64,000 nucleotides of DNA, from positions 21,960,027 through 22,024,026 of the forward strand of contig NC_035174.2 of assembly GCF_001659605.2 (NCBI RefSeq). Reading direction: 5' to 3'. The notes beneath the pieces are model-generated. The model ran no database searches. It saw nothing but the letters and a program-made list of their open reading frames with translations, and had not been told where the DNA came from. How positions within the stretch are numbered: position 1 is the first letter of the stretch; each line of letters opens with the position of its first letter. This DNA is from Manihot esculenta. Lineage: Eukaryota > Streptophyta > Magnoliopsida > Malpighiales > Euphorbiaceae. Both the position numbers and the translations under genes were made by a program. Below, piece by piece: positions 1-10,418 of the stretch.

Positions 1-642
1 GAGATGGGTGTGGGGGAGTTCACAGACAGGTTCTTGGAGTTGTTGCCATTTGCAGGGCAAAACCTTGACTCAGACCAGAAAAGGTCAAGGAGGTATATCA
101 TGAAACTCCACTCCAGATATTCCTCCTTGATCCAGTCAGCAGATAGGGAGAGCTTCCATGCCATAATGGATATGGCTCAGAAAATGGAGGCCAGTGCCAT
201 CGTTCAGGGGACAGTTAAACAGTCAGTGGCACAGCCTTCTGGTTCTAAGACCCCAGGCTCTTCTTCAATGAGTGCAGCAACTTCAGGTAGTAAGAAGTGG
301 GACAGAGATCCCAGGAAGTCTAAGAAGAACAAGTTCTGGAACAAGGTTAAGTCCAGTCTGGGACTAGGGAGTGGCTCTAGCTCTGGTGCGGATCATAGAC
401 ACCCAGATCAGAAAACTGAGAAACAAGGAAATCCCGATGGTGAAAGTCCTATGGAACCACCACAATATGGAAGAGTGCACTTGGGAGACACGGGAGTCCA
501 TGCTCCAGCAGTACCCTTATCTTTTCTAAGGTTAGTTCTTTGTGAGTTCTATATGTTTTATGAGTATGTTATGTGTTTCCCATGCTATGTGTTAGTTGAG
601 GAACATTCGGGGACGAATGTTCTTAAGGGGGGGAGAATGTAA
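1..642 (+). pseudogene. T0 gag fragment fused out of frame to integrase C-terminal tail
   Basis: Residues up to about 115 match the C-terminal half of gag in T1 and E, including the EFTDRFLELL region and the basic stretch before the zinc knuckles. The open frame begins at or before base 1. At about base 385 the sequence jumps to DNA that in T1 encodes the integrase tail, which here is read in a different frame, so the last 80 or so residues are not integrase protein. About 4 kb (zinc knuckles, protease, RT, RNase H, integrase core) is missing relative to T1. The reading frame ends in the first bases of the LTR. A hybrid protein could be made, but no function is implied. Confidence 0.8.
601..637 (+). 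promoter_or_regulatory. Polypurine tract of T0 with preceding hairpin
   Basis: A run of purines (AAGGGGGGGAGAA, 625-637) directly precedes the LTR start at 638, the expected position of the plus-strand primer. Just upstream, 601-622 is an inverted repeat with arms GAACATTCG and CGAATGTTC. The same hairpin plus polypurine tract occurs in T1, C, E and G. Confidence 0.8.
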
Positions 643-742
643 TACCCGGCTAGACTCCGGTATCGGAATTCCTACCGTCCGATAGAATCTCGGATGTCGG
701 AGACCTCTAGAAGGGTAAAAACATGTTTTCATAAAATGTTTT
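638..742 (+). repeat. T0 3' LTR, first 105 bp
   Basis: Begins TGTAATACCCGG right after the polypurine tract. It is interrupted at 742/743 by T1 and resumes at 10419. The last five bases (GTTTT, 738-742) are the left target duplication of T1. Confidence 0.9.
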
Positions 743-2987
743 TGTAACGACCCCAAAATGGACCGTCACCGGCGCTAGGATTCAGGTCGGCTTAAGGCCG
801 CCAGAACCCGTAGCAAGCCTGCTATACTCTCTGTGTACCTGTAAATCTCATACATGATCATACATTTTTTGTGAAAAATAAAAACTCTTTTCTCTGTACC
901 ACGGCTTAACCTGTGCATGCACTATCTCTGTACTCTGTACTCTGTACTCTGTACCCCTGACTAGAGCTTGCTCTAGATGGGTTAACTCATACCTGTTAAA
1001 CCTGGTTTTTCACATACCATAAAACATATATACATATCTAGATCATGTACAAAACATACATTACTAAGTCAAGCACATTTCTAACTTTATACACAATTAT
1101 TACATCTCTTTAATATTACATGTCCACTCTAGGCTATTACAAATCTCTTTACTCTTTCTGTACTCTGCTGGACTGTCCCTGTACACTGTACACTGAACCT
1201 GCAAAACTGGGGTTAAGGGAGTGGGATGAGCTCTATAGCCCAGTGAGTAGAACAGTAAAACATCTCAGTAAAACATGATCTCATGGAATGCGTCATAACA
1301 CAGACAAACCACATCAAGAGTAAACCTGTCACCACATAGTCCCAGTAACTCTGTGCCAGGGCGTAGAATCGAGCACCTGGTCTTCCTGTCATATATGTAT
1401 ATGTGTATATAACACCACTGTACTTACCATTGCCAGGGCGTAGTCAAAGGCTCCTGGTCTTTACTGTAATTGCCAGGGCGTAGTCACAGGCTCCTGGTCT
1501 TTACTATACCTGCCAAGGCGTAGTCAAAGGCTCCTGGACTTCCTGTCTGAGACTATTGGATCATTCAGCATTCACCCACATCAACAAATAACTATGCAAT
1601 GCAACATATTCGTGGTTACTAATGCACTCAACCTATGGCATAATCATGATGCATGAGATATGCTAAAACATTCCATTAGTCAATTAAAAGCATTAAATTG
1701 AGTTCCACTCACCTCTGGCTATCTGGACTGACTGACTCTGCAGGCTCTATAACCTCTGGAGCAGAACTCACTGCTGCTCTCTCTGGTTCCTCTGGTCTGT
1801 ACCTATACAGATGGACGCAAATGAGGGACCAAACTAGCTTATAAACAACTCTCATAAACTCCCCAAGAAACTCCTTAAACTCACTCTAACATCCATGCAA
1901 AGCATGCAAAAGAAAGCTGGACAGGACACTTTCGGCGGCAGGTTCGGCGGCCGAAAGTCCTCTCCAGAGACGAAACTCAAGCACCTTCGGCGGCCGAACT
2001 TCCACTTTCGGCTGCCGAACCCTTTCGGGGGCAAGTGTCGGAGGCCAAGAGGCACTCCAGAGACGAAAGTCTCTAACCTTCGGCGGCACCTTCGGCGGCC
2101 GAACTTCCCTCCAGAGCCGAAAGTCCAAAAGCTCGGGGGCAAGCTTGGGCAGCCGAAGCCACCTCCTCACACCTCCTCAGGGGTTCGGCGGCCGAATGTA
2201 CCTTCGGCTGCCGAACCTGAGTTCATCAGCAGGGCAGAAACTTGCCCTGCCTCTCGCCAAATGCACAAAACCCTCTCCAACTCAAACACCTCACTTCCTC
2301 CACTTGCATACACTCATGTATATGCTCAAAGGGGTCAAAAACTAGCTAAGAACCCCAAACACACAACACAAACAACACAAAAACAAGCTGTACACATAAA
2401 ATCATTAAAAACTCTCAACTAACCCTATTCATGCAACTCTCTCCATCAAACCCCATAAAACCTTCAGAAAACATAAAACAAGCTCAGGATCTTCACTTAC
2501 CTCGTGAAAGCAAGTAGATGAAGGATCCTAACGTGGAGTTTTGGTGCAACTTGCCTTCAAACTCTCCAAACTTCAAAACTTTGAGTGTTTAGCTTAAAAC
2601 CTTCAAATAATCATAAAAACTAATCAAATCTTTGCATGATTTAATGACAACATGAAAGAAAACTCACAAAGGATAGAGTTTCACCTCAGAAGACAAAAGA
2701 AACGGTGCTCTGACTGCTTCAACCGACTGAGGGCCATTTATAGGTGGCTGGCCAGACCACCTTCGGCGGCCACACGTGAAACCGAAAGCCATGCATGTTC
2801 GGCGGCCGAACCTGGCTTTTCTGCCTTGGTTCATTTCACTCAAAAACTCATTTCCTTATGCATAAAACTTAATGAACATATCAAAAACATTCTAGCAAAC
2901 ATCACTCTATCCCTTCTAGAGGCTTCCGACATCCGAAACTCCATCGGCACGTAGACTTCCGACGCCGGACTCTAGCCGGGTATTACA
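743..2987 (-). repeat. T1 3' LTR
   Basis: 2,245 bp, TGTAACGACC to GGGTATTACA on the plus strand. It contains tandem hairpin-like units of the form TGCCAGGGCGTAG...CTCCTGG (about 1354-1550) and a cluster of TTCGGCNGCCGAA palindromes (1931-2216 and near 2799). A TATA-like CCTATAAATG lies on the minus strand at 2735-2744. Long open frames in the palindrome cluster are by-products of the repeat, not genes. Confidence 0.92.
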
Positions 2988-3023
2988 TTCTCCCCCCCTT
3001 AAGAACATTCGTCCTCGAATGTC
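2988..3023 (-). promoter_or_regulatory. Polypurine tract and adjacent hairpin of T1
   Basis: On the minus strand AAGGGGGGGAGAA adjoins the 3' LTR. Upstream, 3003-3023 forms the same GAACATTCG/CGAATGTTC-type hairpin seen in T0, with one arm base altered. Confidence 0.8.
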
Positions 3024-3070
3024 CCAAAAACAACAATCAAGGAACACATATAAAAAGGAGAAAACCAACC

Positions 3071-4453
3071 TCAAAACAAATATGGATACTGCTGGAGCAT
3101 CGACTCTCGCGTCTCCCAGGTGCACTCTTCTAGATTATGGTGGTTCCACAGCACTTTCACCATTGGGATTTCTTTGTTCCTTAGCTGTCTGATCTGTGTG
3201 TCCAGAATCCGCACTGCCTGCTCTATATAGGTGAGATCTGTAAGAATCTTCACCTCAGGCTCACTCAGAACCTGATTCGGATTTGACACAAACTGCCGTA
3301 GCATAGAAACATGAAATACCGGGTGAATTCTCTCCATAGAAGCAGGTAAATCCAGCTTATACGACACATTTCCGATCCTCTGCAAAATCTCAAAGGGTCC
3401 AATGTACCGTGGAGCTAACTTACCCTTCTTTCCAAAACGAACCACTCCTTTCATTGGAGACACTTTCAGCAATACCATACTACCCTCCTGAAACTCTAAC
3501 TGTTTTCTGCGAACGTCTGCATAACTTTTCTGTCTGCTCTGCGCTGTTCTGATTCTCTCTCTGATCATGGGCACCATTCTACTGGTAATCTCTACTAACT
3601 CTGGCCCTGCAAGAGCCTTCTCTCCTATTTCTTCCCAACAAACAGGGGATCTGCACTTCCTCCCATACAAAGCTTCATAAGGAGCCATTCCAATGCTAGC
3701 ATGATGGCTGTTATTGTAGGCAAACTCCACCAGAGGTAGATGCTGCCTCCAAGAACCGCCAAAGTCTAACACACACAGTCGAAGCATATCCTCTATGGTC
3801 TGGATGGTCCTTTCTGACTGTCCATCAGTCTGTGGGTGGAAAGCAGTGCTAAAATCTAATCTTGTGCCCATCGCACTCTGCAGACTTCGCCAAAATCTGG
3901 AGGTAAACTGAGGTCCTCTATCTGAGACTATCGACACTGGAACACCATGTAATCTCACTATCTCATCCAAATATACCTGTGCCAACTTATCCACAGAATA
4001 GGTACTCCGAACTGGAAGAAAATGAGCAGATTTCGTGAGTCTGTCCACAATCACCCATATAGAGTCTATCCTGTTAGACGTTGCTGGTAAACCCACTACA
4101 AAATCCATGGCTATGTTCTCCCATTTCCACTCTGGAATTGGTAATGGGTTAAGCATTCCGGCTGGTTTCTGATGCTCGAGTTTCACCCTTTGGCAAACCT
4201 CACAGGCTGTCACAAACTGCGCCACTTCTTTCTTCATGGCTGGCCACCAATATACCCTCTTTAAATCCTGATACATCTTGGTGGCTCCTGGGTGAACACT
4301 ATACCTCGCATTATGAGCTTCCCTCATAATGTCTTCCTTCACACTGCTCCTATCTGGTACACAAAGTCGACTCCCATAGCGGAGGATCCCTTTGCTGTCA
4401 AATCTGAACTCTGCACTGTTGCCTGACTGAACAGTCCTGGCAATTTTCATCAA
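3071..4453 (-). pseudogene. pol (int): T1 integrase with chromodomain-like C-terminus
   Basis: C-terminal part of the T1 polyprotein, 460 aa; it follows an in-frame TAG at 4484-4486. It shows the HHCC zinc-binding region (HNARYSVHPG ... CEVCQR, residues about 28-88), then the catalytic D,D,E triad: DFVVG, DRGPQF and SERTIQ. The tail HPVFHVSMLR, followed by a segment with VLWNHHNLEECTWETRE, resembles the degenerate chromodomain of Tekay/Del chromoviruses. In this family integrase inserts the cDNA into the host genome. The core is uninterrupted and its catalytic residues are present. The stop at 3071-3073 looks natural. Confidence 0.92.
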
Positions 4454-4483
4454 CTCAGGGTCCTCATGCTGTCTCTGAGCTAT

Positions 4484-5575
4484 CTACTCCAGAAACACAG
4501 GTGTCACTCTCATCTGTGCTATCAATGCACCTGTACCAGACAACTCTAACTGTAATCCCTCTTCTAAGAGCTTGTAAAGTTCCATCACAATTGGTCTCCG
4601 CTCTGCTCCTATATGGGATAAACTGCCTAGTGACTTCCGGCTTAGGGCGTCTGCCACAACATTCGCCTTACTCGGATGATACTGGATCTTACAATCATAA
4701 TCACTGAGCAATTCTACCCATCTCCGCTGCCTCAAATTCAGCTCTCTCTGACTCAAGATGTACTGTAAACTCTTGTGATCAGTGAAGATCTCGCATTTAA
4801 CCCCGTAGAGGTAATGCCGCCACATCTTAAGTGCAAAGATAACTGCTGCCATCTCTAGGTCATGGGTAGGGTAATTCAACTCATGCTTCTTCAATTTTCT
4901 AGAAGCATAAGCTATCACCTTATCACTCTGCATCAATACACAGCCCAATCCCACTCGAGGTGCATCACAAAACACTGTGAAATCCTCATTACTGCCAGGC
5001 AGAGCTAGCACTGGTGCTGTTGTTAATCTTCTCTTGAGCTCATTAAAGCTCGCTTCACACTGGTCTGACCAGACAAACTTCTGGTTCTTCTGAGTCAATT
5101 TGGTCATAGGAGCTGCTATCTTTGAGAAGTTCTGAACGAACCTCCTGTAGTAACCTGCCAGTCCCAGAAAGCTTTTAATCTCAGTTACTGTCGTGGGTCT
5201 GGGCCAGTTAGCTACAGCCTCTATCTTCTTGGGGTCTACCTCAATACCCTCTGCTGATACTACATGTCCCAAGAAGGAAATGCTCCTCAACCAAAACTCA
5301 CACTTCGAGAACTTGGCATACAAACCATGCTCTCTCAGTGTCTGCAGAACTATCCTCAGATGCTGGGCATGCTCCTCTACATCTCTGGAATACACTAAAA
5401 TATCATCGATGAAAACAATGACAAAGTGATCCAGAAACTCACTGAAAACTCTATTCATGAGATCCATGAATGTTGCAGGGGCGTTAGTCAACCCGAACGG
5501 CATTACTAAGAACTCATAATGCCCATATCTAGTCCTGAAAGCTGTCTTAGGCACATCTGCCTCTCTGACTCTCAA
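4484..5575 (-). pseudogene. pol (RT-RH): T1 reverse transcriptase (C-terminal half) and RNase H
   Basis: Minus-strand segment between two in-frame TAG codons (5576-5578 and 4484-4486). It carries the RT palm motif FIDDILVYS and the thumb/connection with [12 protein letters not shown]. RNase H begins near [11 protein letters not shown] and includes [10 protein letters not shown] and ADALSRK. E has SH where T1 has PR after the first RNase H aspartate, a change that may weaken activity. RT copies the element RNA and RNase H removes the template. Both bounding TAGs replace glutamine codons seen in E. Confidence 0.92.
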
Positions 5576-6931
5576 CTAATGATACCCGGATCTCAGATCT
5601 ATTTTCGAGAAACAACCTGCTTCAGCTAGCTGGTCAAATAGATCATCAATCATAGGTAGAGGATATCTATTCTTGATAGTGACCTTGTTCAACTGTCTGT
5701 AGTCGATACAAAGTCTGAGGGATCCATCCTTCTTTCTGACAAAGAGCACTGGAGCACCCCAAGGTGAGGTACTAGGGCGGATGAAACCCTTATCTACCAA
5801 GTCCTGCAACTGTTCTTTTAACTCTTTTAACTCTGCTGGCGCCATCCTGTAAGGAGGAATAGAGATAGGTCTAGTACCTGGTAGCAATTCAATTTCAAAC
5901 CCTATCTCCCTATCAGGTGGTAGTCCTGGCAAATCGTCTGGGAACACATCGAGAAACTCTCGGACTACTGGTACTGTGGCTGGTTCCCTAACATGACTGT
6001 CTAGCTCTCTCACATGAGCTAGAAACCCCTGACAACCCCTCCTAAGCAAACGACGAGCCTGAAGGGCTGAAATCATACCTCTGGGTGTACCTCTCCTGTC
6101 TCCTCTGAAGACACACTCTGACCCATCCTGGTCTCTGAGCCTCACTATCTTCTCTCTACAGTCCAAAGTAGCACTATACGTAGATAACCAATCCATCCCT
6201 AGAATGACATCAAAATCCGTCAAATCTAGAACCATAAGGTCAGCTGGAAGGTATCTACCCTCTATAAACACTGGACTGAAACGACAGACTGACACTGCCA
6301 CTGATGGGTCACATTTAGGTCCACTGACCCAGAGAGGATACGCTAACTCAGAACTGATCAAACCCAATCTCTCTATGGCTCTCGACGCAATAAAGGAATG
6401 AGAAGCACCGGGGTCCATCAAAGCATACACATCTGAACACCCAATGATGAGATTACCTGACACCACTGTGTTCGATGTGTTCGCCTCCTCCTGTGTCACA
6501 GTGAAAATCCGTGCTGGGGCTACCGGATTTCCACCTCGGGAACCTGCTGCTGAAGTAGAGGCTGCCCCTCTCCCTCTACCTCTGCCACTACTCTGAGGCA
6601 TAACTGGAGCTGCTGGCTGTACAACTGGCTGTACCACACTGCCTGAACTCATCTGCTGGGATGGTGCAAATGTCACCTGCGGACAATCCCGAGCAATATG
6701 CCCTTCCTGTGCACATCTAAAACAAGCTGTAGATCCCAACCGACAAACTCCTCCATGTGGTTTTCCGCATCTTCTGCAGACTGGAGCTGTGCCAGAGCTT
6801 GAGCCACTACCTATTCCCAGACCTGACTTCACTTTACTCCAGAACTTATTCTTTGTTCCTTTTTCTCTATCCCATCTCTTGCTGCCTGAACTGGGGGCCT
6901 TCGAACCCGAAGCCTGTGCCTTTGACTGTTT
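5576..6931 (-). pseudogene. gag-pol: T1 nucleocapsid zinc knuckles, protease and RT N-terminus
   Basis: Frame open from the gag TAG at 6932-6934 down to the TAG at 5576-5578. In order: a basic/serine-rich linker, an atypical knuckle [12 protein letters not shown], a canonical CCHC knuckle [14 protein letters not shown], and a linker rich in Gly and Arg. The aspartic protease active site is [13 protein letters not shown], with DPG in place of DSG/DTG. RT fingers follow, ending in KIDLRSGYH. The nucleocapsid binds element RNA and the protease cuts the polyprotein. The segment is continuous with gag upstream and RT downstream apart from the two nonsense codons. Confidence 0.9.
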
Positions 6932-7990
6932 CTAAATATTGGCACTAGCTTCCATTTTCCTGGCTGCGTCCACTATGGTGTGGAAACTCTCCTTTTCTGC
7001 TGGAAGAATCAAGGAAGAATACCTGGGATGCAATCGCATAGTATATCTCCTTGCCTTCTTCTGATCAGTATCATAGGCTTGACCCACGTACTGAAGTAAA
7101 TCCAGGAACTTATCTGTGAATTCATCAACACTCATCTCATCTGTCTGTCTCAACTGTTCAAACTCTATCACTTTCATCTCCCGAGAACTGTCAGGAAAAG
7201 CCCACCCTGCAAACGCATTGGCGAACTCTCCCCATGACATGCTGTCCATTCTGGGTTCCACATAGTTCTTAAACCATTCTCTGGCTTTCTTGCATTTCAG
7301 TGTAAATTCTGCCATCTCAATGGCTCTACTATCATCAGCTCCCAATTCACTGGTTATCATCCTAACTGATATGAGGTATTCAAATGGATCATCTCCCGTG
7401 TTATATTTAGGAGCATCCAATTTCAAATACTCCGTCATTTGCACTTTACCTCCAGATGAGCTCGGTTGATGTCTGTCAACAACAGGGGCTACTGGTTCTG
7501 GTGGTAGTACTCGGTCATTTGGCTCTGGGTGTGCTGCACTTGGATGGGTAGGGGAAGGTGGATACATAGGATATGGTGGATAGTAAGGAGGATAAGGAAT
7601 ATATGGCATGTAAGGAGGATATGGCACAAAACTAGAGTACTCCGACATACCTCCCATCGGATACTCTGGGTCCTGCGGAAAGGCTGGATATCCATAACCT
7701 GAGGCCTGAGCACCTCCCTGCGACTCTCCCATACCTTCCTCAAATCTGCCTAAACCCATACTGTCATCTCTAGACTGGTCAATCTCCATTGCCTCCCTCC
7801 TTTCCTCTGATCTTCCTCCCCTAGCTGTACCTCTTCTGCTCTCGTCTACAGACCTTCTCGGGTCTATTGACGTACCTTCCCTGTTAGATCTCTGAGACCT
7901 TGCCCTCGGCAATGCAGGAGGACGAGCAGTTGGTCTCTCACTATCTGGTGGGACTCCAGTCAATCGAGCTGATCGACGAGTTCCTCTCAT
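6932..7990 (-). pseudogene. gag: T1 gag (capsid), truncated by premature TAG
   Basis: The likely start is the ATG at 7988-7990 (MRGTRRSARL); the frame is open further up to 8065, but that stretch is cysteine-rich leader-like sequence. An Arg/Glu-rich N-terminus is followed by a Pro/Tyr-rich stretch (PYPPYMPYIPYPPYYPPY). The retrotransposon gag core then starts at MTEYLKLDAPKYNTGDDPFE and runs through KCKKAREWFKNYV to DEFTDKFLDLLQYVG. Gag forms the cytoplasmic virus-like particle in this family. The frame ends at a TAG (6932-6934) where E and T0 have a glutamine codon; a 9-bp deletion adjoins it. Confidence 0.9.
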
Positions 7991-8178
7991 CTTTACTCTC
8001 TCTGAAACACAACACATAACATAGCACTTGAGCACATAAACATCAATCAAGCACATGCATAACATGGCATATCACAGATAGGACTCAAAACCCTATCCTA
8101 GTGGACATGATTTCCTATTGTGCTTGACCACTTATGAGCCCGACATTATCTCTATAGGTCTGATCATGTGAACCTAGG

Positions 8179-8190
8179 GCTCTGATACCA
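8179..8190 (-). promoter_or_regulatory. T1 primer binding site (initiator Met tRNA type)
   Basis: On the minus strand TGGTATCAGAGC begins 3 bases after the 5' LTR end. This is the standard plant primer site complementary to initiator methionine tRNA. The leader between it and gag (7991-8178) has no clear gene. Confidence 0.9.
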
Positions 8191-8193
8191 ATC

Positions 8194-10413
8194 TGTAACG
8201 ACCCCAAAATGGACCGTCACCGGCGCTAGGATTCAGGTCGGGTTAAGGCCGCCAGAACCCGTAGCAAGCCTGCTATACTCTCTGTGTACCTGTAAATCTT
8301 ATACATGATCATACATTTTTTGTGAAAAATAAAAACTCTTTTCTCTGTACCACGGCTTAACCTGTGCATGCACTATCTCTGTACTCTGTACTCTGTACTC
8401 TGTACCCCTAACTAGAGTTTGCTCTAGATGGGTTAACTCATACCTGTTAAGCTTGGTTTTTCACATACCGTAAAACATATATACATATCTAGATCATGTA
8501 CAAAACATACATTACTAAGTCAAGCACATTTCTAACTTTATACACAATTATTACATCTCTTTAATATTACATGTCCACTCTAGGCTATTACAAATCTCTT
8601 TACTCTTTCTGTACTCTGCTGGACTGTCCCTGTACACTGTACACTGAACCTGCAAAACTGGGGTTAAGGGAGTGGGATGAGCTCTATAGCCCAGTGAGTA
8701 GAACAGTAAAACATCTTAGTAAAACATGATCTCATGGAATGTGTCATAACACAGACAAACCACATCAAGAGTAAACCTGTCACCACATAGTCCCAGTAAC
8801 TCTGTGCCAGGGCGTAGAATCGAACACCTGGTCTTCCTGTCATATATGTATATGTGTATATAACACCACTGTACTTACCATTGCCAGGGCGTAGTCAAAG
8901 GCTCCTGGTCTTTACTGTAATTGCCAGGGCGTAGTCATAGGCTCCTGGTCTTTACTATACCTGCCAGGGCGTAGTCAAAGGCTCCTGGACTTCCTGTCTG
9001 AGACTATTGGATCATTCAGCATTCACCCACATCAACAAATAACTATGCAATGCAACATATTCGTGGTTACTAATGCACTCAACCTATGGCATAATCATGA
9101 TGCATGAGATATGCATGAGATATCTTAGTTCCACTCACCTTTGGCTATCTGGACTGACTGACTCTGCAGGCTCTGTAACCTCTGGAGCAGAACTCACTGC
9201 TGCTCTCTCTGGTTCCTCTGGTCTGTACCTATACAGATGGACGCAAATAAGGGACCAAACTAGCTTATAAACAACTCTCATAAACTCCCCAAGAAACTCC
9301 TTAAACTCACTCTAACATCCATGCAAAGCATACAAAAGAAAGCTGGACAGGACACTTTCGGCGGCAGGTTCGGCGGCCGAAAGTCCTCTCCAGAGACGAA
9401 ACTCAAGCACCTTCGGCGGCCGAACTTCCACTTTCGGCTGCCGAACCCTTTCGGGGGCAAGTGTCGGAGGCCAAAAGGCACTCCAGAGACGAAAGTCTCT
9501 AACCTTCGGCGGCACCTTCGGCGGCCGAACTTCCCTCCAGAGCCGAAAGTCCAAAAGCTCGGGGGCAAGCTTGGGCAGCCGAAGCCACCTCCTCACACCT
9601 CCTCAGGGGTTCGGCGGCCGAATGTACCTTCGGCTGCCGAACCTGAGTTCATCAGCAGGGCAGAAACTTGCCCTGCCTCTCGCCAAATGCACAAAACCCT
9701 CTCCAACTCAAACACCTCACTTCCTCCACTTGCATACACTCATGTATATGCTCAAAGGGGTCAAAAACTAGTTAAGAACCCCAAACACACAACACAAACA
9801 ACACAAAAACAAGCTGTACACATAAAATCATTAAAAACTCTCAACTAACCCTATTCATGCAACTCTCTCCATCAAACCCCATAAAACCTTCAGAAAACAT
9901 AAAACAAGCTCAGGATCTTCACTTACCTCGTGAAAGCAAGTAGATGAAGGATCCTAACGTGGAGTTTTGGTGCAACTTGCCTTCAAACTCTCCAAACTTC
10001 AAAACTTTGAGTGTTTAGCTTAAAACCTTCAAATAATCATGAAAACTAATCAAATCTTTGCAGGATTTAATGACAACATGAAAGAAAACTCACAAAGGAC
10101 AGGGTTTCACCTCAGAAGACAAAAGAAACGGTGCTCTGACCGCTTCAACCGACTGAGGGCCATTTATAGGTGGCTGGCCAGACCACCTTCGGCGGCCACA
10201 CGTGAAACCGAAAGCCATGCATGTTCGGCGGCCGAACCTGGCTTTTCTGCCTTGGTTCATTTCACTCAAAAACTCATTTCCTTATGCATAAAACTTAATG
10301 AACATATCAAAAACATTCTCGCAAACATCACTCTATCCCTTCTAGAGGCTTCCGACATCCGAAACTCCATCGGCACGTAGACTTCCGACGCCGGACTCTA
10401 GCCGGGTATTACA
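8194..10413 (-). repeat. T1 5' LTR
   Basis: 2,220 bp, the partner of 743-2987 with matching hairpin units, palindrome cluster (about 9357-9643) and ends. The main length difference is near 9110-9125, where about 28 bp of the 3' LTR is missing or replaced. Confidence 0.93.
10161..10170 (-). promoter_or_regulatory. Putative TATA box of T1 5' LTR
   Basis: CCTATAAATG on the minus strand, in a block (CCAGCCACCTATAAA...) present in most Tekay-like LTRs of the window and well placed in U3 to drive transcription into the element. Confidence 0.6.
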
Positions 10414-10418
10414 GTTTT

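Larger units (their letters stand above)
743..10413 (-). mobile_element. T1: full-length Tekay-like Ty3/gypsy element, inserted in T0's 3' LTR
   Basis: A complete minus-strand element: 3' LTR 743-2987, polypurine tract, integrase, RNase H, RT, protease, gag, leader, primer site and 5' LTR 8194-10413. The flanking five bases are identical, GTTTT at 738-742 and 10414-10418, so its boundaries are exact. Its LTRs are very alike by eye. Over the first 800 bp or so I count about a dozen substitutions, nearly all transitions, plus an indel near 1660-1700. It is the youngest-looking insertion here. The coding frame is interrupted by three TAG codons, so it is unlikely to be active as it stands. Confidence 0.93.

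Noticed and set aside
1852..2422. Overlapping open frames on both strands with repeated RPPN/RRPN-type motifs (also at 9278-9848, 11061-11473, 43074-43352, 48032-48286)
   Set aside because: They come from the GC-rich palindrome arrays in LTRs, which lack stop codons in several frames. They recur wherever the array occurs and resemble no known protein.
4484..6934. TAG codons in T1 as programmed readthrough or recoding signals
   Set aside because: Three TAGs lie at unrelated places, E has different positions and also a TAA, and each matches a Gln or Trp codon elsewhere. Decay is simpler.
8179..8190. tRNA gene from the TGGTATCAGAGC match
   Set aside because: Only the primer complement is present; no cloverleaf follows. 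It is a primer binding site.
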